Assembly (NCBI GenBank): GCA_963691815.1
Contig: OY829648.1
Location: 31,564,383 to 31,628,382 of the forward strand
Reading direction: 5' to 3'
Origin: Echiichthys vipera
Taxonomy: Eukaryota; Chordata; Actinopteri; Perciformes; Trachinidae
Length of the DNA stretch: 64,000 nucleotides
Below, in pieces: positions 45,490-56,100 of the stretch (position 1 is the stretch's first letter; each line of letters begins with the position of its first letter). Under the pieces are notes generated by a model. The model was not told where the DNA came from. It saw only the letters and a list, made by a program, of their open reading frames with translations, and did not search any database. A program made the translations under genes and the position numbers.

Positions 45490-46236
45490 AAACAGTTAAA
45501 AAAATAGCTTAACTAGCAAAAGTGTATTTAGTTACCTAAAAGTAACATCAATGGATTAACAGTTGAAATAATTAGCTTAAAAGGATAAGGGGTTTAAATA
45601 TTTAGCCAAAAGTAAAGGATAAACAGTGGAATAGTTAGCTCAAAAGGATTTCAGTTCAAATATTAAGCCAAAAGTAAAGGATAAACAGTTGAATAGTTAG
45701 CTAAAAAGGATTTCAGTTCAAATATTAAGCCAAAAGTAAAGGATAAACAGTTGAATAGTTAGCTAAAAAGGATTTCAGTTTAAATATTAAGCCAAAAGTA
45801 AAGGATAAACAGTTGAAATAGTTAGCTAAAAAAGATTTCAGTTCAAATATTAAGCCAAAAGTAAAGGATAAACAGTTGAAATAGTTAGCTAAAAGGGATT
45901 TCAGTTCAAATATTTAGCCAAAAGTAAAGGATAAACAGTTGAATAGTTAGCTAAAAAGGATTTCAGTTTAAATATTTAGCCAAAAGTAAAGGATAAACAG
46001 TTGAAACAGTTAGCTAATAAGGATTTCAGTTTAAATATTTAGCCAAAAGTAAAGGATAAACAGTTGAATAGTTAGCTCAAAAGGATTTCAGTTCAAATAT
46101 TAAGCCAAAAGTAAAGGATAAACAGTTGAATAGTTAGCTCAAAAGGATTTCAGTTCAAATATTAAGCCAAAAGTAAAGGATAAACAGTTGAATAGTTAGC
46201 TAAAAAGGATTTCAGTTCAAATATTAAGGAAAAAGT
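45490..46236 (+). repeat. 62-bp minisatellite, main block
   Basis: About eleven tandem copies of a 62-63-bp unit. The unit contains GGATTTCAGTTCAAATATTA, AGCCAAAAGTAAAGGATAAA and CAGTTGAATAGTTAGCTAAA. Starts of TATTAAGCC fall at 45661, 45723, 45785 and 45848. The left copies are the most diverged. The array continues after the LINE at 46237-49424 and again after the LINE at 49634-52467. Confidence 0.95.
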
Positions 46237-46239
46237 AAA

Positions 46240-47252
46240 TTGGCGCCGCGGATGGCTGCCTCTTTCACCAGAGAACAGCTCATGAACATCCGGGTAACAA
46301 CTCCGCGGGGTTTGTTTCCCAAATTTCTGGCGCCCACATCGGTTCTGGTGAACTTTTTAGTCAAAGGTGCCCTCGCCTTTACAACTTTACGCCGTCGCAG
46401 GGGGAAACGAGCCGGTGCGCTCGTGCGCCTTCGCCAGAGGGGAAGATGCACGCCGCTACCTGGAATATTTCTCTCTAATGTGCGCTCACTGGGCAATAAA
46501 ATGGACGAACTTCACCTTCTGTTGAGGAGAGACAAGGACTTTAATTCATCCTCTGTTTTGTGCTTCACCGAGTCATGGCTGTGTGAGAACATCCCGGACT
46601 CTGCGCTACAGCTGGATGGATTCCAGCTTCACCGAGCGGACCGTGACACGCGGGTCTCTGGCAAAACAAAGGGTGGAGGTATTTGTTTCTACATCAACAG
46701 CGGCTGGTGCTACGACGTAACGGTGATACAACGGCACTGTTCACCCCTCCTGGAAACTTCTATTATTAACTGCAAACCATTCTACTCCCCACGTGAGTTC
46801 GCTTCCTTCATTCTGGTCGGTGTTTACATTCCACCGGAGGCCAACAGGACACACAGCGCGCGCTTGCCGACCAGATACTGGAAGTGGAGCGGACCAACCC
46901 GGACTCCTTAGTTATTGTCCTTGGGGATTTTAAAAAAGGTAACATCAGTCACGAATTGCCCAAATACAGACAGTTTATAAAATGTGCAACTAGGGAGGGG
47001 AACACTCTGGATCACTGTTACTCAAAAGTCAGTAACGCCTATCATGCCGTCACCCGTGCTGCACTGGGACACTCTGACCATGACATGGTCCACCTGACTC
47101 CTGCCTACAGACAAAGACTAAAACTCTCTAAACCTGTGGTGAGGACATCAAAGAAGTGGACCAGTGAAGCTGCAGAGGACCTAAAGGCGTGTCTGGACTG
47201 TACTGACTGGGATGTTTTCAGGACTGCTTCCACCAGTCTGGATGAGCTGTGA
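46240..47252 (+). pseudogene. Rex1/Babar-type LINE endonuclease region
   Basis: The first frame (46240-46911) reads FLSNVRSLGNKMDELHLLL, LCFTESWLCENIPDSALQLD, GGGICFYINSGWC and FILVGVYIPPEA: the N-terminal part of an APE-type endonuclease. Near 46850 the frame changes to that of 46884-47252, which continues ERTNPDSLVIVLGDFKKG and GHSDHDMVHL, the catalytic D and SDH motifs. GDFN is changed to GDFK, a further sign of decay. Confidence 0.85.
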
Positions 47253-47677
47253 CTTCATACATCAGCTTCTGTGAGGACTGCTGTGTACCAACACGCACCA
47301 GGGTGACTTATAACAATGACAAGCCCTGGTTCACACCCAGACTGCGACAGTTGAGGTCTGACAAGGAAAGGGCTTTCAAAAGTGGCAGCAGAGCAGAGTA
47401 CATAGAGGCCAAGTACAGGTTTAGCAGGGCGGTGAGGGACGCTAAACAGCTGTACTCCAAGAAGCTCCAACATCAGTTCTCCTCTAACGACTCTGACTCT
47501 GTCTGGAGGGGGCTCAGGCAGATCACCAACTACAAGAGCCCCCCCCCCCTGCTGCCAACAACCTCAACAACTTCTACTGTCGCTTTGAAGATCACCTGGA
47601 CAGTACTCACACCACCCCCCACCACACTACCCACCAGCTCCAGCCCATCAGCCCTTCTCCCCCCACCACCACAATAG
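47249..47677 (+). pseudogene. Rex1/Babar-type LINE, linker between EN and RT
   Basis: It reads TSYISFCEDCCVPTRTRVTY, NNDKPWFTPRLRQLRSDKER and VWRGLRQITNYK, the linker known in this LINE group. A C-homopolymer at about 47539-47550 then shifts the frame, and the remaining T/P-rich residues are off-frame. Confidence 0.8.
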
Positions 47678-47811
47678 AGACTGTAAACCTCTTACCACCA
47701 CAGCTGCCCCTCCCCACCTCCCCTCCACCGACACCTCTGTCTGTCCTTGAGAGAGACGTTAACAGGCTCTTCAAGAGACAGAACCCCCGCAAAGCTGCTG
47801 GGCCAGATTCT

Positions 47812-48630
47812 GTGTCGCCATCCTGCCTGAAGCACTCTGCAGACCAGCTGTCTCCTCTGTTCACGGACATCTTCAACACCTCACTGGAGACATGCTGTGT
47901 GCCAGCTTGCTTCAAGGCCTCCATCATCATACCAGTCCCCAAAAAACCAGGACCTACTGGATTAAACGACTACAGACCTGTCGCCCTGACCTCTGTGGTC
48001 ATGAAATCCTTTGAGCGCCTGGTTTTGTCCCACCTCAAATCCATCACAGACTCACTCCTGGACCCCCTGCAGTTTGCCTACAGAGCATACAGGTCTGTAG
48101 ACGATGCTGTTAACATGGCCACACACTTCATCCTCCAGCATCTGGACTCTGCCGGATCCTACGTCAGGATCCTGTTTGTGGACTTCAGCTCTGCATTCAA
48201 CACAATCATCCCGGCTCGTCTGCAGGACAAGCTTTCTCGACTCAACGTGCCCGACTCCACCTGCAGGTGGATCACTGACTTCCTGACGGACAGGAAGCAG
48301 CACGTGAGGCTGGGAAGCCTCACCTCGGACTCCAGGACGATCAGCCCTGGCTCTCTGCAGGGCTGTGTTCTTTCTCCCCTGCTCTTCTCCCTGTACACTA
48401 ACAACTGCACCTCCAGTCACCAGTCCGTCAAGCTCCTTAAGTTCGCGGATGACACCACCCTCATTGGACTCATCTCTGGTGGGGATGAGTCTGCCTACAG
48501 ATGGGAGATCGACCATCTGGTGACTTGGTGCAGGGAGAACAACCTGGAGCTAAATGCTTCAAAAACAGTGGAGATGACTATAGACTTCAGGAAGAGCACA
48601 GCCCCACCCTACTCCCTTAATCCTGTGTGA
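47812..48630 (+). pseudogene. Rex1/Babar-type LINE reverse transcriptase core
   Basis: It holds the RT palm: NDYRPVALTSVVMKSFERLV, motif A LFVDFSSAFNTI, the block GSLQGCVLSPLLFSLYTNNC (normally SPQGCVLSP), and the catalytic FADDTTLIG. The frame is open upstream of 47812 as well. It ends at an off-frame stop near 48628. Confidence 0.88.
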
Positions 48631-48637
48631 CTCTCTA

Positions 48638-49128
48638 GTGGACACTGTGGAGTCCTTCCGCTTCCTGGGAACCATCATCTCCCAGGACCTCAGGTGGGAG
48701 CCAAACATCAGCTCCCCCATCAAGAAGGCTCAGCAGAGGATGTACTTCCTGAGGCAGCTGAAGAAGTTCAATCTACCGCGGACAATGCTGGTCCACTTCT
48801 ACACCGCCATCATCGAGTCCATCCTCACCTCCTCCATCACCGTCTGGTACGCTGCCGCCTCTGCCAAGGACAGGTGCAGACTGCAGCGTATCATAAGTTC
48901 TGCAGAAAAGGTGATTGGCTGCAACCTCCCTTCTCTCCCAGAACTCTACTCTTCAAGGACCGTGAGGAGAGCAAGGAAGCTGCTGATCGCTCCCACCCTG
49001 GACACTATCTGTTTGAACCTCTCCCCTCTGGCCGGAGGCTGCGGTCCATCAGGACCCAAACCTCTCGCCACAAGAACAGTTTCTTCCCCTCTGCCATCAG
49101 GCTTTGGAATTCTGTTAAAGACACTTAA
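48638..49128 (+). pseudogene. Rex1/Babar-type LINE C-terminal region
   Basis: It reads DTVESFRFLGTIISQDLRWE and KKAQQRMYFLRQLKKF, then TAIIESILTSSITVWYAAAS. Near 48980 the frame changes, and the conserved end LPSGRRLRSIRTQTSRHKNS then FFPSAIRLWNS is found in the other frame, stopping at 49128. Confidence 0.85.
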
Positions 49129-49424
49129 CTGTCATTCGTTATATTAACGACATCTGGAACTCATACGCTATATTAACGTACCCAAATCACAGGTGTTATA
49201 TTAACACCCCCCCCTTTTTTTTTTTCACTGGACACTTTAACTTGCACACTACCACCTGCACTGGTCATACAAATACAGTCACTTATATTTCATGTATATA
49301 ATTCAATGCCATATGTTTAGTTTGCTTGTGTTCATGTTTAGGCACTGTCAAATCAAGTCAAATTCCTTGTAATGAAAATTGCCTGGCAATAAACCTGATT
49401 CTGATTCTGATTCTGATTCTGATG

Positions 49425-49633
49425 AACAGTTGAATAGTTAGCTCAAAAGGATTTCAGTTTAAATTATTAGCCAAAAGTAAAGGATAAACAGTTGAAATAG
49501 TTAGCTAAAAATGATTTCGGTTTAAATATTTAGCCAAAAGTAAAGAATAAACAGTTGAAATAGTTAGCTAATAAGGATTTCATTTTAAATCATAAGCCAA
49601 AACTAAAGGATAAACAGTTAAAACAGTTAGCTA
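49425..49633 (+). repeat. 62-bp minisatellite, block between the two LINEs
   Basis: About three and a half units (CAGTTGAATAGTTAGCTCAA, GGATTTCAGTTTAAATTATT and on). They carry more changes than the units of the main block. The block ends in GTTAGCT where the next LINE begins. Confidence 0.92.
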
Positions 49634-49666
49634 TTCGACGACGATGTCGACCAAATTCTGGAGGCA

Positions 49667-50122
49667 ATGGCGAAGGGAGACGCCGACGGGAAGCTACAAG
49701 CTATGACAGCAGTCATTGTCAGCATCTCAGCAGAAAGTTTTGGCGAGGAGGAGAAGGAAAGCTCCGGAACAACTTACTCAAAGAATCAAAGAGCTGTAAG
49801 GATCCACAATATCAGGCAGGAGATGAAAGCACTGAAGTCCCAGTACAAGGCGGCAGGACAAGAGGAACGCACTGGCTTTGCCCAGCTAATGTGCATCCTT
49901 CGGAAAAAGATCAGAGTTCTCCGCCGTGCAGAGTGGCATCGGAGGCGGCGACGCGAGAGGGCATGTAAGCGTGCTGCTTTCATCGCTAACCCCTTCAAGT
50001 TCACGAAGGATTTGCTGGGGCAGAAGCGGAGTGGCAAACTGGTCTCCTCGCAGGAAGTCATAGACCAACATCTGAAGCAGACATACAGCAACCCCGCAAG
50101 AGAGCAGGAGCTGGTAGAGTGA
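49667..50122 (+). CDS. RLE-LINE protein, part before the in-frame TGA
   Basis: 151 codons: a basic, coiled region (NQRAVRIHNIRQEMKALKSQ, then LRKKIRVLRRAEWHRRRRRE) followed by ANPFKFTKDLLGQKRSGKL. This is the region directly in front of the RT in this LINE family. The ATG at 49667 is not the true start, because the frame is open to the 49634 junction and the element is truncated. It ends at TGA (50120-50122), in the same frame as the RT part that follows, so a single base change, perhaps CGA to TGA, explains the stop. Confidence 0.8.
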   Translation: MAKGDADGKLQAMTAVIVSISAESFGEEEKESSGTTYSKNQRAVRIHNIRQEMKALKSQYKAAGQEERTGFAQLMCILRKKIRVLRRAEWHRRRRRERACKRAAFIANPFKFTKDLLGQKRSGKLVSSQEVIDQHLKQTYSNPAREQELVE

Positions 50123-50152
50123 AACACCCTCATAGATCCTCCTGAACCAGAA

Positions 50153-52201
50153 GTGCAGTTCAACATGGCGGAGCTGCAGCTAAAGGAAGTCAGGGAGGTT
50201 GTCCACAGAGCAAGGGCGAGCTCTGCTCCAGGACCGAGTGGCACTTCATACAAAGTGTACAAGAACTGTCCCAAACTCCTGCTGCGTCTGTGGACAATCC
50301 TGCGAGTCCTCTCGAGAAGGGGAAGGATCCCTGAACAATGGAGAGTGGCTGAAGGGGTATGGATCCCAAAGGAGGAAAACTCCAGTCAGCCAGACCAGTT
50401 CCGCATCATCTCCCTGCTGTGTGTTGAGGCAAAGGTTTTCTTCAGTGCTGTTTCCAAGCGGCTGTGTACCTACCTGGCAAAGAACACCTACATCGATACA
50501 TCTGTCCAGAAAGGTGGCATTTCAGGAATTTCAGGATGTATGGAACATACCGGTGTGGTGACACAGCTTATTCGGGAAGCGAGAGAGAACAAGGGTAACC
50601 TATCAGTGCTGTGGCTTGACCTGGCAAATGCATTCGGCTCCATTCCACACAAGCTCGTCCAGCTCACTCTGACAAAACATCATGTACCCAGCAGATGCAG
50701 AGACCTCATCGCTGATTATTACAGCAATTTCAGGATGAGGGTCTCTTCAGGAGCAATAACATCCAGTTGGCACAAGGTGGAGATCGGCATCATCACAGGG
50801 TGTACTATCTCTGTGACACTGTTCTCGCTAGCCATGAACATGCTCACAAAATCTGCTGAGCCAGAGTGCAGAGGGCCCCGCACGAACTCTGGACAACGGC
50901 AACCACCCATCAGGGCATTCATGGATGACCTCACAGTCACGACAGAATCAGTCCCAGGCTGCTGTTGGATTCTGAAGGGACTTGAAAAGCTGGTGGCGTG
51001 GGCCCGGATGCGCTTCAAACCCGCCAAATCTATGGTGCTGAGGAAAGGGAAGGTGGAAGACAAGTTCCGGTTCACCTTCTCAGGCACAGCCATTCCATCG
51101 ATCTCAGAGAAACCTGTCAAGTGCTTAGGGAAGGTTTTGGACTGCTCTCTGAGAGACACAACATCTATCCAGTGGACATGCACTGAGTTGGATGGCTGGC
51201 TGAAATCCGTGGACAAGTCGGGCCTACCGGGGAAGTTTAAAGCCTGGGTATACCAGCACGGCATTCTTCCCAGGATCCTGTGGCCCCTCCTGGTCTACTC
51301 CGTCCCCATCTCGACAGTTGAGACCTTAGAGAGGAAGGTCAGCAGCCACCTCCGGAGATGGCTTGGGCTGCCAAAGAGCCTGAGCAGCATCGCTCTCTAC
51401 GGCAACAGCAACAAACTGCAACTGCCCTTCAAATCCTTGGAGGAGGAATTCAAGGTCACCAGAGCCAGAGAAGTGGTTCAGTGCAGGGACTCAAGTGATC
51501 CGAAGGTGGCGAAGGCAAGGATCCAAGTGAGGACTGGCAGGAAATGGAGGGCAGAGGAAGCGGTTGAAGAGGCAGATGCAAGGCTCCGGCACAGGTGCCT
51601 GGTTGGAGTGGTCACACGAGGCCGAGCTGGGCTAGGATCTTTTCCATCTCCCCAGCTGAACATCAAGGGGAAGGACGGGCAACGTCTTGTCCAGGACCAG
51701 GTGAGAGCAACAGTGAAGGAGACGAGAACCTGCAAGGCTGTGGGGATGAAGCAACAGGGTGCTTGGACAAGATGGGAGCTGCAAGCACTGGCATGGGCTA
51801 AACAGTTCCGCCCCTCCAATGAAACCATCGCCTTTGTCAGAGCTGGGGACAAGCCCACCACGGCCAGAAGAACATCATCTGCAGGCATCCTGACGTCTGC
51901 AAGAGACTGGCAGTTGTTGGTGGACCTTGAAAGACAACTGAAGTTCCCCAGCCATATTGCAGTTACCACCCTGCGACCAGACATTGTCCTCGTGTCGGAG
52001 TCCACCAAACAAGCAGTGCTACTGGAGCTGACAGTCCCGTGGGAAGATCGCTTGGAAGAAGCCTTTGAGAGGAAGCTCTCCAAGTCGGAGGACTGGTCAG
52101 CGACTGTCAGCTGGCTGGCTGGAGAGCAAGGTGTTTCCCTGTGGAGGTTGGTTGCAGAGGATTTGCAGCCCGTTCCTTGGCCAGAGCCTACAGTAGTTTA
52201 G
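50153..52201 (+). CDS. RLE-LINE reverse transcriptase and restriction-like endonuclease
   Basis: 682 codons, same frame as the upstream part. RT blocks: SSAPGPSGTSYKVYKNCPKL, DQFRIISLLCVEAKVFFS, LWLDLANAFGSIPH (motif A, about residue 155), GIITGCTISVTLFSLAMNML and FMDDLTVTTE (motif C, with MDD in place of ADD, about residue 265). A thumb-like region follows (SGLPGKFKAWVYQHGILPRL type text and RRWLGLPKSLSSIALYG). Near the C-terminus, TTLRPDIVLVSESTKQAVLL then ELTVPWEDRLEEAFERK is the PD-(D/E)XK-like endonuclease. The Cys/His knuckle expected between RT and endonuclease is absent: GAWTRWE runs straight to LQALAWAKQF. The last about 35 residues look off-frame. Confidence 0.88.
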   Translation: MQFNMAELQLKEVREVVHRARASSAPGPSGTSYKVYKNCPKLLLRLWTILRVLSRRGRIPEQWRVAEGVWIPKEENSSQPDQFRIISLLCVEAKVFFSAVSKRLCTYLAKNTYIDTSVQKGGISGISGCMEHTGVVTQLIREARENKGNLSVLWLDLANAFGSIPHKLVQLTLTKHHVPSRCRDLIADYYSNFRMRVSSGAITSSWHKVEIGIITGCTISVTLFSLAMNMLTKSAEPECRGPRTNSGQRQPPIRAFMDDLTVTTESVPGCCWILKGLEKLVAWARMRFKPAKSMVLRKGKVEDKFRFTFSGTAIPSISEKPVKCLGKVLDCSLRDTTSIQWTCTELDGWLKSVDKSGLPGKFKAWVYQHGILPRILWPLLVYSVPISTVETLERKVSSHLRRWLGLPKSLSSIALYGNSNKLQLPFKSLEEEFKVTRAREVVQCRDSSDPKVAKARIQVRTGRKWRAEEAVEEADARLRHRCLVGVVTRGRAGLGSFPSPQLNIKGKDGQRLVQDQVRATVKETRTCKAVGMKQQGAWTRWELQALAWAKQFRPSNETIAFVRAGDKPTTARRTSSAGILTSARDWQLLVDLERQLKFPSHIAVTTLRPDIVLVSESTKQAVLLELTVPWEDRLEEAFERKLSKSEDWSATVSWLAGEQGVSLWRLVAEDLQPVPWPEPTVV

Positions 52202-52467
52202 GCATCGATGGAGAGAGGAGAAAGAGAGCCATCCGCAGTACCACGGAAGCGGCAGAAAGGGCCTCAAGATGGCTGTGGCTCAAAAGAGGAGATCCATGGA
52301 GTCAGGGTAGCTAGCTAGCTGTCTGGAAACAAGCCGGGACTTGATCAACCCCGGCTGGGTCACCTGGAGGACGGCGTATGATAGTTGAAAGACCCGAAAC
52401 GTCCAGTGAATCCAGGAACATCACTGATGATGTGTCCAGACTAGGCATCAGTAGATGTATGTACACA
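52202..52467 (+). other. RLE-LINE lost C-terminus and 3' UTR
   Basis: 52210-52312 still encodes the usual end of the protein in another frame (GERRKRAIRSTTEAAERASR, WLWLKRGDPWSQG, stop). A frame change or small deletion in 52060-52200 therefore removed the end of the endonuclease from the main frame. The 3' UTR follows. Confidence 0.7.
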
Positions 52468-52562
52468 GCGAAAAGGATTTTAGTTTAAATATTGAGCCAA
52501 AAGTAAAGGATAAACAGTTAGCAACAATTAGCTACAAATGGATAAACGGTTAGTTAGCTGAA
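52468..52562 (+). repeat. 62-bp minisatellite, right end
   Basis: About one and a half diverged units (AAAAGGATTTTAGTTTAAAT, GAGCCAAAAGTAAAGGATAA). The array ends here. Confidence 0.85.
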
Positions 52563-53756
52563 CTAAAATATTATTTAGTAGTTTATTAAGCAGAAGCCTG
52601 CTACAATTGCTGACCAAACCAACCTGAATATTAACAGTTCAATTTTATTAAGCAATTAACAAGATCCACTTTTCTACCATGAATAGGGTCATACATTTGG
52701 CATTTGAAACACACTGGGACTTGATTAAGGGATTTGAACACTGTAAAACTTGGCTGTTTATTTACAGTAGAATTTCAACAGTATGAATCTCTTTTATTGT
52801 TATTTCAAAATAGAATTACTGTTAATTACGTTCCATTGACATTTTTTTAACAGTTTGATTATGTATTTCTAAAATTTACTGCTGCCAACTGTAGTCAATG
52901 GCACATGGAAAGCTTGATCCATCTGCTTCTTAATCCATCTCCATCTTAATAATTATTTGGTGAGTTGCAATTTGATTTATTCATAAATTGGTGAGACGTC
53001 TATCAGTGATGTTTGCTGTTTGTTTCCACTAGCATATCGTAGATTGTGCATGTCATGATAGAAAGATTCAGCAGCTAACTAGAAGTTCACACACATGACA
53101 TGGCTAATTTTAATTCCTTCACAGGGCAGTGAATTAATGAAGCACTATGCTAATTTTGATGTTGTAAACCTTAAGTCACTTCAACAGAACAGTGACAGTA
53201 ACAGAAAAGTGTACACTGGTTACTGGGTGGTATTTCAGCAGTGTAGTTTCAAAATTTAAAACAAGGTTATTGTGCTGAAGAATATTTTCTGTGACTTACA
53301 GCTTCATCAAATCTGTATAAGGGTTTTTACACACTGGGGGTGCGATTATTTCACACAGAACACAGAGGGAACTCCAATTCATTCGGAGCATTTCACTAAA
53401 AGGAAACTCAATATCTTACAGTAGGTAGATTCTCCTGCTTCCTGACTGTGTTGAGAAATCACAGGAGGAGACACTTTTATTTTGTCCTCTGGCCGGAGTC
53501 TCTGGAGCTAACCTGTGCCGCGCCACTCCGCTCAGCAGTAGAAACAAGACACAGGGCTCCTCCGTGGGTCTCCTCTCTCATCCTCTCACAACACATCTCT
53601 TTTCACTCTCTCCTCTGTCTTCAGCAGCGTCCAGAAGTCCATTTGATCAGAAACACCTTTGTTGAGACCGGTTGATGAGTGTTTGCGAATATTAAAAACT
53701 TTTATTGCACTGTGATGCCCCCGTGCTGTCATCTTGGAGTGTTTTTGTCGTTATCC
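52563..53756. other. Unassigned AT-rich sequence
   Basis: No gene or repeat recognised. 53440-53660 is more GC-rich, with no splice or coding support. Confidence 0.4.
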
Positions 53757-54415
53757 ATTAGGGGTGACCCCAAATAGTCGACTATTCGACAGTCGAATCA
53801 TTGCAAAATGTGCAAAATGTGGTTATATAACAATGGATTATTCCATTCTGGCTCTGGGGGTGCTGGATGTCTCATTTGACATATAGATGATTGGTTTCTC
53901 CCAATAAACCATTATAAATAGCCTATTTGGGTATAAATATAAGCGTATTAATAAATACTTTTGCTAATGTGACTAAGTTGTACTATCAAGGATCCGGCAC
54001 CATCAGAGCGCATCTTGGCTGGGCTTTAAATCTACCTGGGCATCAGAAATACAACAGTCTGCTCCTGTTTAATCATCAGCATCATTTACTTTGAATATTT
54101 GGCCATTTGCTGTTTTTCATTATAGACGTTCAATCCGACACAGTGTGACACAGCGCCGTGGAAGTGAAACTACAGTTCTGAATATACCGTCAGCTATTGT
54201 CAAAGAAGGATACAAACAATGTTGCAACAACAAATACTTTTAATAAGATGCTCCTATCAGAAATCAGAAATCACATCTCTCAGTAACCCTCTGCCTGACA
54301 TGTCAGTGGGTTTTTCAGGATTAAAAAAAAACAAAAACTGATCCGACGATTAGTCGACTATAGGCAAGACGTGGCCAATCAGATTCACATTTTTAGTCGG
54401 AACACCTACTGTCCA
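53757..54415. mobile_element. hAT-like MITE
   Basis: The left end is TTAGGGGTGACCCCAAATAG, then TCGACTATTCGACAGTCGAA. Near the right end is GACGATTAGTCGACTATAGG. The AGTCGACTA palindromic ends are typical of a teleost hAT MITE group. No coding capacity. Confidence 0.55.
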
Positions 54416-54427
54416 TAGATCTTTTCA

Positions 54428-55082
54428 AAATCATTCCCTATCACAGAAGTAGTGCACTATATAGTGTGTACGCCATTTTGTAGTAGTGTTCAAATTCTCT
54501 GGGGTTAATTTCATTCACTATGTAGTCCACTATAAAATACAATACCCATAATGCACAAGTAATTTGACTGTACATACGCTGTACACTTTACTCCTGTATC
54601 CCACAATGCAATGTGGTCATGTTTTACGGGAGAAGAAGAAGCAGAAGAGGTGCTAACAGTAGCCAGGAGCTAACTGCAGTTACCAACAACTGTTCCTCAC
54701 GAGCTTCCTGCTGTTACTCACTGTGAAATAAATCACCTGTGGGTTATTATAGCTCACAGGACACACAGGCGTTAACAAAACCACACGTTAACACCACCAC
54801 CAATTTCAACAATTTATGCGGGGTTTAATGTTTAAAAATTAACATCTACATCAGTACAACCTTTACCATCCTCCTGAGTGCAGGTTTGTATCATGAACAG
54901 ACTGTAAAACTGGTTTACAGCTCTGTTTGTTTACATGATGCTGGACGCACCTGCTTCAGTCACACATAGATCCGGTGCATCTATTGGTGCAACGATTTCT
55001 TCGAAAATTCCAGTGTAGTGTAAAAATCTCATTTGGTCATTCTCTATATAGTGCACTATTTAATAAACACTGTAGGGAATAT
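54428..55082. mobile_element. MITE with CATTCCCTAT-type ends
   Basis: The left end CATTCCCTATCACAGAAGTA, then GTGCACTATATAGTG, faces the right end CTATATAGTGCACTATTTAA with CACTGTAGGGAAT. This is a familiar teleost non-autonomous element type. The interior has no gene. Confidence 0.55.
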
Positions 55083-55855
55083 TGTATGAATGAGGGAAGG
55101 ATTTCAAACACAGCTTATGTGTTTCTAACCTGTGCCTCCCATTTGCAGTTGGACACCTCACCTGAACTCAGCACACCTGGGCTACTGAAGCTGCATTATC
55201 CTCTAACGCTCTCTCTGCCCTGGCTGTCTCTACAGGCACACCTCGGTTTGGTGCACTCAGGATTAGGTTTGGTTAGGTTATGCTGCCCTAACTTTCCTCT
55301 TTTGCTATGTTTACACTTTACAACACCGTCATACACCCATTCATTCATACACAAAATACCACTGATTTCCACATCCCATTCTGTATATAGTTAATTTGGT
55401 TATTCAATTTGGTCTAGCTTGGTTTAATTTGATTTAAAGTAAAGTATTCTTTAAACATTTAACATGGTATCGTTTCCCTCTTTGTTGTTACCAGGTCATG
55501 GCACTTTTTTCAAAAGTGCAGTTGTATACTTTATACAAAAACTAAAGTGCAATAAGAAGCTTTTGGATTTGTTCCTCTCATTTTGTAGTGACATTAAAAA
55601 TGTTGTGATTTAGCTCTGTGCTTCATGCATGGGAACATTGGGTTATTGTTTGCCTTCTGTGCTTGTAGATTTGGATTGAGATAGTGGCAACAAGTAAAGT
55701 CTATCATAATCTAACAAAAATGTCTTTAATTATATGTAGCTTGACTATTTCTATGTGCTCTTAGAATTTACTTGGTTAAAAATATATTTATTAAAACATG
55801 TCATTTATACAAATGAAGGTACAGGTACTGTTACAGGAGTATGTGTCCTCCTAAT
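55083..55855. other. Unassigned sequence
   Basis: The plus-strand frame at 54975-55394 crosses the MITE border and has no domain. Nothing recognised. Confidence 0.4.
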
Positions 55856-55859
55856 TTCT

Positions 55860-56100
55860 TCAGGCTGCTGCTGGTGTGGCTGATAGGGCACACCTGAGCT
55901 CAATCTGTATAAAGGACCTGCAGGAGATCCTGGGAGCCCTCTCTCTTCTCAGTCTGCGCTGTGTGCGGGCAGAAAACAGACTGGTGTGGTATGTAATCGG
56001 ATCGGCCTCTGCCTTTGTGTGGCAAGCCGGCCTTTTGTTCACCTTTTTGCAGGTCTATCACCTGGGTTATTTGCCTAGGTTGTTAATGTTTATCTAGTGT
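55860..56100 (+). repeat. Possible 5' end of a dispersed teleost repeat
   Basis: GGGCACACCTGAGCTCAATC, TGTATAAAGGACCTGCAGGA and CTGGTGTGGTATGTAATCGG resemble the promoter-bearing start of a dispersed repeat, with a TATA-like box. The matching 3' end type is at 57780-58345. Class uncertain. Confidence 0.35.

Larger units (their letters stand above)
46237..49424 (+). mobile_element. Rex1/Babar-type LINE, decayed
   Basis: It has an endonuclease and RT in the usual order, a short 3' UTR, and the tail AAACCTGATTCTGATTCTGA, the GATTCT-type end of this teleost LINE group. It begins TGGCGCCGCGGATGGCTGCC within the minisatellite. At least five frame changes (near 46850, 47250, 47540, 48620 and 48980) break the protein. 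The 5' end seems close to complete. Confidence 0.85.
49634..52467 (+). mobile_element. RLE-type LINE, 5'-truncated, near-intact frame
   Basis: This LINE belongs to the group with a C-terminal restriction-like endonuclease (R2/R4/NeSL/Hero group; exact clade not decided). It begins inside the coding region at the minisatellite border (LFDDDVDQILEAM in frame), so it is 5'-truncated. The 3' UTR contains CTGGGTCACCTGGAGGACGG and GTTGAAAGACCCGAAACGTC, typical for this teleost family. After its end the minisatellite resumes in register (GTTAGCT then AAAAGGATTT). Confidence 0.85.
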
